Below the pieces are notes generated by a model, which worked only from the letters and a program-made list of their open reading frames with translations, had not been told where the DNA came from and did not search any database. Shown piece after piece: positions 50,801 to 59,412 of a stretch of DNA of 64,000 nucleotides. Position 1 is the stretch's first letter. Each line of letters begins with the position of its first letter. The stretch is from NCBI GenBank assembly GCA_005776725.1, contig SXOO01000032.1, forward strand, positions 1-64,000, in the 5' to 3' direction. Both the position numbers and the translations under genes were made by a program. Origin of the DNA: Pseudomonadota bacterium. GTDB lineage: Bacteria; Myxococcota_A; UBA9042; GCA-2863065.

Positions 50801-53800
50801 TCTCGGGGGGCCTACCTGCGCGCCAAGCTCCAAAGTCTCGACCGCGCGGTCCTCCGCTGGTCGGAGCAGGGAGCCACCGACAAGGCCGACAAGGCTCGGG
50901 AGCAGCGCGCCACGCTCGCCGCCGAGCTCGAGGCCATCCGACCGAAGGAGGACAAGCTCCAGGCCATGCTGGCCGCCTATCACGCGGCGCCCGCGGACTA
51001 CGGGCACCTTGCGGAGCTCGAGGCGCTTCAGGCTGAGCTGGGCACGGCCGGCGGCCTGGTCGTAGACATCGGCGAGCTCAGCGCGTCGGGGATCGACGGC
51101 ATGGCGTCGGCCGACGATGTCACGTTGAAGGCGGTCCACGGCGAAGGGTCGGCTGCCCTCGCTGGGTTGTCCGTGATGACGAACGCGTCGCTGCTCGAGA
51201 AGGTGGCCAGCGACAGCAAGCTCGAACGCGAGCGTGACCCGAACGCGCCGGATCCTGCGGGCCCGCTCCCCGGCACGGCCGAGGTCGGCCTGTCGGTCGA
51301 CTCGGTGGACGTCACGAATCTCAGGGTGCGCGCAGCCGCGCCCACCCTGAAAGAGCTCGACGAGGCCGTCCTCGCGCTCGAGAAACGGCTGACGGGCCCG
51401 TCGCCCAGCGAGTACGACAAGCACCGGCTCGCGCAGTTCACCGCGCTTCGCCCGAAGCTCGTCGAGTACGCGGACCTGAAGGCGCTCGGCCTCACCCAGC
51501 TCGACGGCGCCCAGCGTCTGCGCTTCCAAGCGCTTCAGACGGAGCTGCAGAGCCGCCTGGCGCTCGAGGTGGACTCGCTGCACCTGGACGGCGCCACCCT
51601 GGCGGTCGGCACCACCGCCGACAAGACCGGGCTCACCGCGTCGATCGGCGCCGACAGCCTGCTCGCGATGGGCGTGCGCGCGGACGGACGCGAGGTCGAC
51701 ACGATCCGCGGCCAGAACGTGAAGGCCTCGGCCGAAGCTGGCGGGCTGACCGCCGCGCTCGACGCGAAGCGCATCACCAACGTTGGCGGCGGCGTCACCG
51801 CCGACAGCCTCACGCTCGAGGGGCTGAGGGACCGCCAGTCGGGGCTCGAGGTCCAGCGCGCGCACGTGGAGGGCCTGGACGTCGGCGCCAGCGACCTCAC
51901 GGGCAACGCCAGCGCGCACGCGAAGGCGCGTTCGATCGAGATCGACGGCATCAACCTCGCGGGCAAGGTCCGGCTCCTCGAAGCGGAGTACGCGAAGCTC
52001 GCGGCGAAGAAGGAGTCCGAGCGCACGGCGCCGGAGCAGGCGCGCTTCGTCGACCTCGGGAAGCGACTTGGCGAGCACCGCATCTTGCGGGACCGGGTCA
52101 CCACCGCCGAGCAGGTCCTCGCTGGCAAGCGGGGCACCACCGAGGAGGCAAAGGCGCAGGCCGAGCTCCAGAACGCGACCAAGGCGCTTGGCGCTTGGAG
52201 CCAGCTCGCCGAGCGCATCGTGGTGAAAGACCTCGACGTCCTCGTGAGCGGGCTCGGCAACGTCACCGAGGCCGACTACGACCCGATGAAGCACGGCTTC
52301 AAGGTGTCGGCGGGTGCCAGCGGCAAGCTCGTGGGCTCGGCCGAGGCCTGGGGCGTTCAGACAGAGAACGGCGCGGTCGAGCACACGAAGCTCACGGACC
52401 TCACCGGCGAGGTCGACCTCAGCTCGTCGAAGATCGCCTTCAAGGACCTCGGTCTCGGCGCGCTGGCCGTGAGCGGCCTCAACTACCGCACCGGCGGCAC
52501 GAGCGTGTCGGTCACCGGCGCCGCGTCGGTGAATGGGCTCAACGCCACCGGCTCGGTCAGCTTCCGCGAGGTGAAGGACAAGGAGACCGGCGAGTCGAAG
52601 ATGCAGCCCGCCGAGGCGCAGCTCGACCGCCTCGACATCGTGAGCATCGCGGGCACCGGGATCGGCCTGCACATGCCCGAGCGCGGCATGAACGTCGCCG
52701 TCCCGAAGGGGACGATCGGCGGGATCTGGGCCGAGGGGTTCAAGGTCGGCTTCCCCGAGAAGGAGGGCGGCACGCCCACGATGCTCGGCAAGGCCGGCCT
52801 CGGGGCGCTAGACCTGCAGCTCAAGGCGGATCTCACGAAGTCGCTCGGCTATCAGGGCTCGCTCAGCGGCTCGGCCATGAACGTGGACTTCGCGGCCGAC
52901 GACAAGAGGACGGTGAACATCGGCGGCCTCGACGCGCACGGCGTGGTCACATCCGCCGCTGGCAGCTCGATCAAGGTCGACCTCACCGCGCTATCGGGCA
53001 CGGTGGTGCAGCAGGGCGACAAGACCACGCTCAAGGGCGTCTCCCTCCAGGACTTCACCGTCGGGCAGGGCGAGTTCGCCGGGGACGGCCTCCACGTGCG
53101 CTGTGGCAAGCAGCTCTCCGTGAAGGGCGCCAAGGTCGACGCCGAGTTCACCACGAAGACGGTGGGCGAAGGGCCGGACGCGCGCACCCAGCTCGAGAAC
53201 GTGGTCATCACCACGCTCGACGTGAAGAACATCGACGCCCAGGACGTACACGCCACGCAGGACGCTGTTCTGGCCAACGCGGAGAAGGGCATCGAGGGCC
53301 ACGAGCGCCGCCAGCTCGACCTGGCCAGCGCCCGCATCGTGGGGCTGCACGCGGATGGGGTGGACCTCAAGGCGCGGAAGGGCAACGTCCACGTCCCGTC
53401 CGCCAGCATCCAGGACCTCCATGTCGCCCTCGGCGACGCGGGCAAGGAGACGCTCGAGGCTACGGCGTCGCTCTCGGCCAAGGGCCTCGACATGAAGATG
53501 CTCGGGCCAGACCACCAGCTCCTCGACTTCGGCAAGGGCGTGAGCCTCTCGGCGCACGTGAAGAAGGACGGCACCGACGCCCGGGTCAGCCTCACCGAGG
53601 TCACCGGCAAGGTCGAGCGGTCGGGGGACAAGACCACGGTGCGCGGGGTGAGCATCCAGGAGCTCGGGTTCGCCAAGGGCCACTTCCAAGGCGACGGCAA
53701 GTCGCTCGACGTGCTCGGCCACATGGACTGGAAGGGCATCACCGTTGACGCGGAGATCGAGACCCAGAAGGTCGGAGACAAGTCCGAACTGAAGAAGCTC

Positions 53801-56032
53801 CTGCTGACGAAGGTGATCGTGGAGAAGGTCACGGCGAAAGACGTCGCGGCCCACATGGACGCGACGCAGGCCAACCCGGCGACGGGCATCAAGGCCCAGA
53901 ACGAGAAGCGCTTCGCCCTGCAGTCCGCCACCATCGACTGGCTGCGGCTCACGGACGTGAACGTTCTGGCGCAGACCGGGAACGTCCACGTCGACTCGAC
54001 CGATCTCGGCGGGCTCAGCGCGGCCATCGGGCCGAAGGGCAAGGAGGCGCTGAAGCTCACCGATGGCGCGCTCCGCTCGAAGGGCTTCGACCTCACGCTG
54101 AAGGGCCCCAGCGGGCAGCTCATCGACTTCGGGAACACCAGCATCAGCGGCCACGTCAAGACCGACGACGGGGTCGACGCCAAGGTCGATGCCCAGGGCC
54201 TCCGCGGCAAGGCCGATCTCCGCGACGACGGCGCCACGCTCGAGAACATCTCGCTGGACGCACTGAACCTTCCGTACGCGAAGTTCGAGGCTGCAGGCAC
54301 CACGGTCGAGGCGGCTCAGGGGGCGTTCGCGAACCCGCTCACGCTCAAGCGCGTCGAGGTCAAGTACAAGCCGCACGAGCCCCACCAGAAGAGGGAGCTC
54401 GAGTCCGTCATCGTTACCGAGCTCGGCATTCCCACGCTCACCGCGCCACGGCTCACCTACGGCGGCCTCGCCCAGGTGGAAGAGGACGGGAAGACGGTCC
54501 GGAAGCAGACCAACCTGTCGCTCACTGGGACCACGCTCACCGGGTTCGTTCTCCACTCACTCGACCACAACGTCCTCACCCAGACCACCAAGGCGGACAT
54601 CGACACCCAGGAGATCTCGGCCAAGCGGCTCACCGCGTCGCTCAAGAAGACCGTGGGCGGCAAGGACAGCGTGACGAACCTCACCTCGCGCGTCCTGGCC
54701 AAGGGGCTGGACGCCAACGTGACGGCGCAGACGGTCCAGCAGGACGGGAACCCGGCCACGAAGATCACCGGCAGCGCCACGCTGGACCACCTCGGCTTGT
54801 CGCGGTTCCTCGTCTCGGCGAACGGGATCAACGCAGAGTCCCGCACGCCCACCTTCGACAAGCAGGGTGAGCTCACGATGGACAAGGACGGCGCCAAGAA
54901 GGCGCTGGGCGTCACGTTCGGCGAAGACGGGACCACGGACGTCACCACGGGACGGGTCCACGGAAAGAACATCGGCGTGGACTTGGGCGGCGGCCGGCTC
55001 GTGGAGCTCCCGCAGCTCACCGCGATGGGTGCTCACGTGCACTTCGGCAAGGACACGAAGCCGGAGTGGGCGGTCATCCCGTCCATCCGCGTGGGCGCCG
55101 CCGAGAAGAACGTGATGGCGCCGCTCTTCTACAACGACCCGGCGGGCATGAACGCCTCGGTGATGCGCGGCCTCGCTGAGGGCGTGCGCCTCGACTGGAC
55201 CGCCGGCAAGCTCTCGAAGGTGCACGTCGACAAGGCCTCGGTCGAGCAGGGCAGCGTCGATCTGGAGAAGCGGTTCTACGCACCCCCGAAGAAGGAGGGC
55301 GAGGCGGCCGCAGACGGCCCGCTCGGCATCCCGAAGATGCCGTTCCTGAAGTCGGTCAGCGGCGACCTCACGGCCGAATTCCACTGGAAGTGGGACGCGG
55401 GTTGGTACACGCCGGAGCAGGAGGCCACCGAGAAGGTGGCGATGCACATCAAGAATGGCGTCTTCGACCAGAAGGCGTTCGAGGCCTCGTTCGGCACACG
55501 CGTCGATTGGTTCGCGCTCGACTTCACACAAGACGGAAACCAGGTCGGCCTCAAGATCGGCAGCGACACGGTGTGGATCACGCTCCCGGACGAGGCGCGG
55601 AAGCAGTACGAGCAGGGCGGGCTCGAGCTCAACGACTTCCTGTCGCTGGTGGAGAAGTACGGGAACGTCGCCAAGGCCAAGCCGCCCAATCCCGACTCGT
55701 CGCTGAAGGCCCTCGACCAGATCAAGCTCTACGGTCAGCTCACCGTGGCCGAGGGTGAGAACATCCCGATTCCAGGCGGCTCCGTCACGGTCGGAAAGAC
55801 GAAGGGAGGCGCAGCGAACACGGTGGATCTGAAGGCCGCTCCGACTGACGGCATAAGCCTCGATCTCACCACGTTCGCGTTCTCGGCGATCGACTGGAAG
55901 AGCGCGACCACCAGCCTGAAGACCGGCCACGTCGACATCGAGAACCTCAAGGCGGACTACGACATCGCGTCGGGCAAGCTCCACATGGGCATCAAGAGCG
56001 GCACGGTCAGCGACATCGACGTAGGGATGTGA
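47843..56032 (+). CDS. Giant leaderless beta-repeat protein of unknown function (2729 residues)
   Basis: The start is ATG 47843 with AGGTGA seven bases upstream. There is no signal peptide or clear membrane span; one hydrophobic stretch lies near 912-930. Residues 1-110 are disordered, with the short motif TALRGMGFDEASASLRP (30-46). Residues about 110-650 are helical and contain a duplicated unit of about 177 residues (YYLVKSMPPAV/WFVRMEHQQSTEM near 407-455, FHLIKALPEAE/WWAKVEGEMSQEM near 584-632). From 750 to the end short beta strands dominate, interrupted by coiled coils near 995-1045 and 1375-1420. Three tandem modules of about 200 residues start near 1690, 1897 and 2097 (GVSLQDFTVGQGEF, GVSIQELGFAKGHF, NISLDALNLPYAKF). 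The texture resembles AsmA/TamB-like lipid-binding proteins or toxin-delivery cargo, but no family can be asserted. Confidence 0.9.
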   Translation: MAGEYETRSPTPPAQSSGGSTTGATQSSRTALRGMGFDEASASLRPASGSSRPPADLRVVPTPSQEGPAGTNAPTVSTEGDAEAKAQSVAKAAVVNQDAPTIDEAPAGTRKKKPEAFAELKKLVATTRKAQIARIKDLLDDVTITNGDVSKVLAIHQHLDGPTIVAIMETLHPAMLADFISNLNTPHVRQYRREVLECCFAAKAAMFGDLDTDVIEDMNLDGLSPREHLQVGYVLRNMPRGSLKDVLDSKKGVKVKGLLRNASGYSAADFEKANDAALATEQKRAGVRTADATAMQDTSVLSRAKKIEQKLDEFHVSDGDATTVLAWMTTLRKEKGDPIVGTVARYLEDRRRLDRFIEELPSGARWRGADSRTFFLVLRARPPEKNLAMAQDLLSYGAFDWAIADAEAKLAYYLVKSMPPAVQDTFRRAESGQWFVRMEHQQSTEMMASGEYRGVEVQKDESGQLVDVAEKYAKKLNEAPVKARLDSLLALAQDLSRENALSLFEALGSVKDETELGALVRRLDARQHVQPLIETLGHSTLFAEPNRAATLRLFSARDTQHVLQHARDLLTLKFFTDWAVTSEEAFLAFHLIKALPEAERAAFMSADAGEWWAKVEGEMSQEMRESASTTFYKGGKGHEDRDRIRATLLDDETWSSPAKLDGFLRMARFSGDGQWAFDESKRRETYKTHPELARKHRLYHPESTPVYVPEQLAGTNYAHEAFGTFETLGAAIDFVAKSGDVETQQYLGGTGLSAPDLQDVMGGSIMGARLKTHEELGEEGKQAQKDKKGANFVDAKYDLVNGVLDLHAPDLRIAAINKLMGQTKLSTGEGTITGLDVTLRYPTADNPAPASVEIACQEAVLNDVTLVHEASIQTANRVGMKGPSKGPMFKLGAPGITKKDVIAARDTARIPAPILGGVISSITNLVDVIFFSESNSKELSDGFKDPRSPMAMEINVAGIDIEGANLSHGQTIGKLSMKDLRVGGGTSRGAYLRAKLQSLDRAVLRWSEQGATDKADKAREQRATLAAELEAIRPKEDKLQAMLAAYHAAPADYGHLAELEALQAELGTAGGLVVDIGELSASGIDGMASADDVTLKAVHGEGSAALAGLSVMTNASLLEKVASDSKLERERDPNAPDPAGPLPGTAEVGLSVDSVDVTNLRVRAAAPTLKELDEAVLALEKRLTGPSPSEYDKHRLAQFTALRPKLVEYADLKALGLTQLDGAQRLRFQALQTELQSRLALEVDSLHLDGATLAVGTTADKTGLTASIGADSLLAMGVRADGREVDTIRGQNVKASAEAGGLTAALDAKRITNVGGGVTADSLTLEGLRDRQSGLEVQRAHVEGLDVGASDLTGNASAHAKARSIEIDGINLAGKVRLLEAEYAKLAAKKESERTAPEQARFVDLGKRLGEHRILRDRVTTAEQVLAGKRGTTEEAKAQAELQNATKALGAWSQLAERIVVKDLDVLVSGLGNVTEADYDPMKHGFKVSAGASGKLVGSAEAWGVQTENGAVEHTKLTDLTGEVDLSSSKIAFKDLGLGALAVSGLNYRTGGTSVSVTGAASVNGLNATGSVSFREVKDKETGESKMQPAEAQLDRLDIVSIAGTGIGLHMPERGMNVAVPKGTIGGIWAEGFKVGFPEKEGGTPTMLGKAGLGALDLQLKADLTKSLGYQGSLSGSAMNVDFAADDKRTVNIGGLDAHGVVTSAAGSSIKVDLTALSGTVVQQGDKTTLKGVSLQDFTVGQGEFAGDGLHVRCGKQLSVKGAKVDAEFTTKTVGEGPDARTQLENVVITTLDVKNIDAQDVHATQDAVLANAEKGIEGHERRQLDLASARIVGLHADGVDLKARKGNVHVPSASIQDLHVALGDAGKETLEATASLSAKGLDMKMLGPDHQLLDFGKGVSLSAHVKKDGTDARVSLTEVTGKVERSGDKTTVRGVSIQELGFAKGHFQGDGKSLDVLGHMDWKGITVDAEIETQKVGDKSELKKLLLTKVIVEKVTAKDVAAHMDATQANPATGIKAQNEKRFALQSATIDWLRLTDVNVLAQTGNVHVDSTDLGGLSAAIGPKGKEALKLTDGALRSKGFDLTLKGPSGQLIDFGNTSISGHVKTDDGVDAKVDAQGLRGKADLRDDGATLENISLDALNLPYAKFEAAGTTVEAAQGAFANPLTLKRVEVKYKPHEPHQKRELESVIVTELGIPTLTAPRLTYGGLAQVEEDGKTVRKQTNLSLTGTTLTGFVLHSLDHNVLTQTTKADIDTQEISAKRLTASLKKTVGGKDSVTNLTSRVLAKGLDANVTAQTVQQDGNPATKITGSATLDHLGLSRFLVSANGINAESRTPTFDKQGELTMDKDGAKKALGVTFGEDGTTDVTTGRVHGKNIGVDLGGGRLVELPQLTAMGAHVHFGKDTKPEWAVIPSIRVGAAEKNVMAPLFYNDPAGMNASVMRGLAEGVRLDWTAGKLSKVHVDKASVEQGSVDLEKRFYAPPKKEGEAAADGPLGIPKMPFLKSVSGDLTAEFHWKWDAGWYTPEQEATEKVAMHIKNGVFDQKAFEASFGTRVDWFALDFTQDGNQVGLKIGSDTVWITLPDEARKQYEQGGLELNDFLSLVEKYGNVAKAKPPNPDSSLKALDQIKLYGQLTVAEGENIPIPGGSVTVGKTKGGAANTVDLKAAPTDGISLDLTTFAFSAIDWKSATTSLKTGHVDIENLKADYDIASGKLHMGIKSGTVSDIDVGM

Positions 56033-56589
56033 TGCCGTTCTCGCCGTTCGTCGCTGCAGTCATTCTGACGGGGATTCAGTGCGGGCCGTCCGATCAGGAG
56101 ATCGCCGGGGGCGTCCTGATCGCGGCTCCGGTGGCGCTCGCGCTCGGCTGGTTGTTCTTCAGGTCCCTCGCGGCGGCCGTACGGCGGCATTCCACGGAGC
56201 CGGCCTGGGATCAGCGCCCGGTGCGCGCCGCGATCGCCGCCTCGGCCATCGTGGCCGTCGCAACGGCCATCGCGTTGTCCAAAACGGGGGCCGGCAAGGC
56301 GGCCGTCCCCGCGCTGTGGGTCTACAGCGCGTCGTATCTCGCCATCCTCGCGGTGGTTTGGCTGGCCTGGGCCCGCTTCGACCCGGGCCGCGCATTCACG
56401 TGGGCGTGGCTGCCGGTCACAGTGCTGCAGCTCGTGCCCGCGGCCCTGGTGGCGGCCAACGTGATGCCGGCCGACTGGGTTGGCGTGCTGTGGATCTGGC
56501 CGGGCTACTTCGGGCTCGTGACCCTCGTGGTGGTCGCCGTGGCGTGGATGGAGGCGCGCCGCCCTCGCGGGGGACCGCCCGCGCCATAG
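56032..56589 (+). CDS. Small integral membrane protein coupled to the giant gene
   Basis: A 185-residue protein whose ATG shares one base with the giant gene's stop (TGATG; a GTG three bases earlier is also possible). Five hydrophobic segments are seen: FVAAVILTGIQC, IAGGVLIAAPVALALGWLFF, AAIAASAIVAVATAIALS, WVYSASYLAILAVVWLAW, and VTVLQLVPAALVAAN with a final GLVTLVVVAVAW. No known family is recognised. Tight coupling suggests it anchors, exports or protects against the giant protein. The 107 bases up to the right repeat show no gene. Confidence 0.8.
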   Translation: MPFSPFVAAVILTGIQCGPSDQEIAGGVLIAAPVALALGWLFFRSLAAAVRRHSTEPAWDQRPVRAAIAASAIVAVATAIALSKTGAGKAAVPALWVYSASYLAILAVVWLAWARFDPGRAFTWAWLPVTVLQLVPAALVAANVMPADWVGVLWIWPGYFGLVTLVVVAVAWMEARRPRGGPPAP

Positions 56590-56696
56590 CGGACGACTGG
56601 GTCCGGCTACGGGCCGTGGGCCGGAACTTGCTATCAAGGCTCGGTGCGGAGCAGCTTCGCTTGGACCTGGAGGAGGCGCACCGCAACCATTCATGT

Positions 56697-56758
56697 TGGG
56701 GCCGGGGCAGCAGAGCTCCCCGGCCCTGCTCACCTCCGCGCTCTAGCGCTCCGGTGAA
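56697..56758 (-). repeat. Right 62-bp hairpin repeat (inverted copy)
   Basis: On the minus strand it begins TTCACCGG and ends CCCCGGCCCCA, with five differences from the left copy. The stem is perfect here: GGGCCGGGG (56699-56707) pairs with CCCCGGCCC (56718-56726) around a ten-base loop. It lies between the membrane protein gene and a lipoprotein gene whose ribosome site starts a few bases later, so it could also act in transcription termination, although no T-run follows. Confidence 0.85.
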
Positions 56759-56779
56759 TCGCTCCGAGGAGACCGCATC

Positions 56780-57970
56780 ATGGACTACCGCTACTCCACC
56801 TCCCGCATCACCCTCATCTTCGCCCTGCTGCTCATGGCCTCGGCCTGCGGCACCGGTCAGGGGGGCTCTCCCAGCACCACCACGGGCGACGCCTCGGGCG
56901 GCGGGGCGGACATCCCGGGTTCGGGCGGCCTCGCGCCCAACGGCGGCGACTGCACGGAGGACCTGCAGTGCGAGAGCGGTCGCTGCGCCTCGTCGGTGTG
57001 CATTGCGCCGTACTCCCGGACCGAGGGTCAGGCATGCGATCACAACGCCGACTGTGTCGAGGGTCTCATCTGCAACTTCGGGGCTGGCCACACCTGCGCA
57101 CCACCCGGCCTCCCGGGCCAGCCTTGCGGGCACGCCACCGACTGCCGAGTGGGCTACGCGTGTGATCTCGCCCTGCTCGGCTCCCACACGTGTGAGTGCG
57201 CTCTCACCTGCGGCGACGGCATGTCGTGCGGCCTCGATGGCTGCGTCGCGCCGGGGCTGGTGCCCGCGGGCGAACCCTGCGCCTACAACGCCAACTGCGC
57301 GGCGGGTCTGATCTGCGCCTGGTTCGAGGCCCCCTACGCCTGCCGCTCTCCCAGCGCTCTGGGCGAGCCGTGCGGACATGACACCGACTGCGCCGCGGGC
57401 CTCGGGTGTGACGAGGGGGCCGGCGTCTGCCGGGTGCAGTGCACGAGCGCGGTGACGTGCGAGGCCGGCCAGGTCTGCACCTGCACAACGAATTTTGTCT
57501 GTCTTGGCGACGACGGCGCGCTCTGCCAGGAGGTGAGGGCCGATGGCGACGCGTGCACGACCCCGACCCAGTGCGCGGCCACCTCGACCTGCGTGGCCAA
57601 GAAGTGCGTCGCGGGTGGTCAGGCGGGCGCCGGGTGTGACCAAGAAACGCCTTGTGCAAGCGGCTTCCGGTGCCTGGAGAGTACGTGCCAGCCCCCGTCT
57701 GGGCTAGGTGGAGCGTGTACCCTGGACCTCTTCAGCCCCGTGCTGTGCGCTGAGGGGCTGGCCTGTCGGGTCGAGTGCGACGACTCCGAGTGTAGCGCCA
57801 TCGGGGCCTGTAGCGCTCCGGCCGCAGAGGGTGAGCCCTGCCCGTGCCCCGAGGGCACCAGCGCGAACGGGTGCCTCATCGCGAGCGCCGCGGCCCAGAC
57901 GTGTGCCGAGGGCCTCGAGTGCACCGGCGACGCCAACGCCACAATGGGGTTGTGTACTGCGGCCGAGTAG
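56780..57970 (+). CDS. Cys-rich repeat lipoprotein (Dickkopf/prokineticin-like repeats)
   Basis: A 396-residue lipoprotein. GAGGAG lies nine bases before the ATG; the lipobox is MASAC. After a Gly/Ser/Thr linker it consists of seven or so Cys-rich units of the form CxxNADCVEGLxCxxxxxHxC and CGHxTDCxxGxxC, comparable to Dickkopf N-terminal-like repeats in bacterial secreted proteins. It is likely a disulfide-knotted surface protein. The ligand is unknown. Confidence 0.83.
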   Translation: MDYRYSTSRITLIFALLLMASACGTGQGGSPSTTTGDASGGGADIPGSGGLAPNGGDCTEDLQCESGRCASSVCIAPYSRTEGQACDHNADCVEGLICNFGAGHTCAPPGLPGQPCGHATDCRVGYACDLALLGSHTCECALTCGDGMSCGLDGCVAPGLVPAGEPCAYNANCAAGLICAWFEAPYACRSPSALGEPCGHDTDCAAGLGCDEGAGVCRVQCTSAVTCEAGQVCTCTTNFVCLGDDGALCQEVRADGDACTTPTQCAATSTCVAKKCVAGGQAGAGCDQETPCASGFRCLESTCQPPSGLGGACTLDLFSPVLCAEGLACRVECDDSECSAIGACSAPAAEGEPCPCPEGTSANGCLIASAAAQTCAEGLECTGDANATMGLCTAAE

Positions 57971-58084
57971 CGAAGTTGCGCCGAGACGCCAGACACGCGA
58001 TGACCGCCTCGCACGCTCGCGAAGCTGGCCCTCGGTGTATTGCCGCGGCCTAACTTGGCAAGCACTCCCAAGGGGTCCAACGCG

Positions 58085-58585
58085 ATGAGAGCATCCCTGA
58101 TCCTAGCGGCCGCGCTCGGCCTACTGGTTGGCACGTCCGGCTGCAAGAGAGACGCTGCTGCGCCCGCCGCTGGTGCCGCCGGTGCCCCAAGTGCCGCGGC
58201 TTCGGGCTCTGGAGTGACCGCGGCGGTCCTCACGGCCAACCCCTGGTCCATGGAGATGAACGGCACCGCGTACGGCACGGTCACGCTCAAGGCGGATGGC
58301 GTGGCCGTGAAAGGTGATGACAGCGGCGAGACGCAGGGCAAGTGGACGCTGGCCGGCGACAAGCTCACCCTTCACTACCCGTCCGAGGGGCCCGAGATGA
58401 CGGCCACGGTGGCGCCGGCGGGCGGGGATCTCGAGGTCGACTTCGGAAGTGGCCTCGCGTACGTGTTCAAGCCCGGCTCCGCGGCTCCCGCTGCCAAGCC
58501 GGCGGCCGAGCCCGCCGCAGAGCCCGCAGCCGCTGAGGGCGGCGTGGCGCCGGCAGAAGCGCCGGCAGAAGCGCCCGCCGAGTAG
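58085..58585 (+). CDS. Small lipoprotein with Ala/Pro/Glu-rich tail
   Basis: A 166-residue protein with lipobox GTSGC (MRASLILAAALGLLVGTSGC), an Ala-rich linker, a beta-rich core of about 75 residues (YGTVTLKADGVAVKGD, GKWTLAGDKLTLHYP, VDFGSGLAYVF) resembling small lipocalin-like or META-like folds, and a C-terminal PAAEPAAEPA/PAEAPAEAPAE low-complexity tail. The function is unknown. Confidence 0.78.
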   Translation: MRASLILAAALGLLVGTSGCKRDAAAPAAGAAGAPSAAASGSGVTAAVLTANPWSMEMNGTAYGTVTLKADGVAVKGDDSGETQGKWTLAGDKLTLHYPSEGPEMTATVAPAGGDLEVDFGSGLAYVFKPGSAAPAAKPAAEPAAEPAAAEGGVAPAEAPAEAPAE

Positions 58586-58647
58586 CTCCCCTGTCGGGGT
58601 GAGCAGCTGCTCGGTCGCAGAAGACCCGCGCGGTGCCGGTCGCCTCG

Positions 58648-59412
58648 TCAGCGGTTCTTACGCCAGACCCACTCCTCGAGGCGCCGCCACTCGGCGCAGC
58701 CGTGGAGCGAAAAGAGCTGCAACATCGGGAGGTTGTTCGCGAGGGTGCCGCCGCGATAACGCTCTGCGCCCTGCGCCTTGAGCATCGCGAAGCCGTGCCT
58801 GTGGACCCAAGTGCCCAGACCCCGCCCGCGACACTCTGGGGCCACACCGAGGTAGGTGATTCGTCCAACGCCGGTTGAGTGATTCACCTGGGCGACAACG
58901 ATGGCCGCCGGCGATCCCTCGAGCGTGCCGACTGCGATGCACTCCGGCCCGCGCGTTAGCCCCGTTTCCGCGAGGTAGCCTTTCAACAGCTCCAGCCCTT
59001 CGTCGTCGTCGCCCCAGTCCGGGTCTCCGTGGCCAGCCCGGTTGAGGAGTCTCCCTGCGTCGCGCAGGGTGTTGTCCGCGAGGTCAGGCAGGGCCGCCCA
59101 CGTTAGCGGGCTCGTGGCGTCGTTCGGAAGGCCCTCTACCAGCGCCTCGAACTCGACACGCTCGCTCACCCGCGCGAAGCCGCGCGCGATCAGGCTGGAG
59201 GCGTGGTCCGATGGGCGCTCCGCGGTGCTCAGCCGCACGTGAAGCGCTCGGCCGTGGCGACCGGCGACTGACGCCAACGCGGCATCGAGGAGCGCGCCGA
59301 AGCTCCCCTCGCCAAGCGCAATAGCGCGCAGCCCGAACACCCCCGCCTGCAGCGCGATCAGCTCGCCCTTGGCGCCGTCGGCGGCGACGACTCTGCTCGG
59401 TTCAGCCGACAT
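58648..59412 (-). CDS. GNAT N-acetyltransferase (two-lobed)
   Basis: A 254-residue acyltransferase. The second half holds the acetyl-CoA loop (YLGVAPECRGRGLGTWVHRHG) and GCAEWRRLEEWVWRKN. The first half looks like a degenerate GNAT lobe, a tandem arrangement. The substrate is unknown. Its ATG lies 11 bases inside the preceding methyltransferase-like gene, so the two are translationally coupled and transcribed leftward. Confidence 0.85.
   Translation of the reverse strand: MSAEPSRVVAADGAKGELIALQAGVFGLRAIALGEGSFGALLDAALASVAGRHGRALHVRLSTAERPSDHASSLIARGFARVSERVEFEALVEGLPNDATSPLTWAALPDLADNTLRDAGRLLNRAGHGDPDWGDDDEGLELLKGYLAETGLTRGPECIAVGTLEGSPAAIVVAQVNHSTGVGRITYLGVAPECRGRGLGTWVHRHGFAMLKAQGAERYRGGTLANNLPMLQLFSLHGCAEWRRLEEWVWRKNR

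Noticed and set aside
49805-52672. 955-codon minus-strand frame inside the giant gene
   Set aside because: It is Leu/Arg/Val-rich antisense of a clearly coding gene, without a ribosome site or domain.
56590-56779. Additional small gene between the membrane protein and the Cys-rich lipoprotein
   Set aside because: No start with a ribosome site was seen; the interval is largely the right hairpin repeat and the leader of the next gene.
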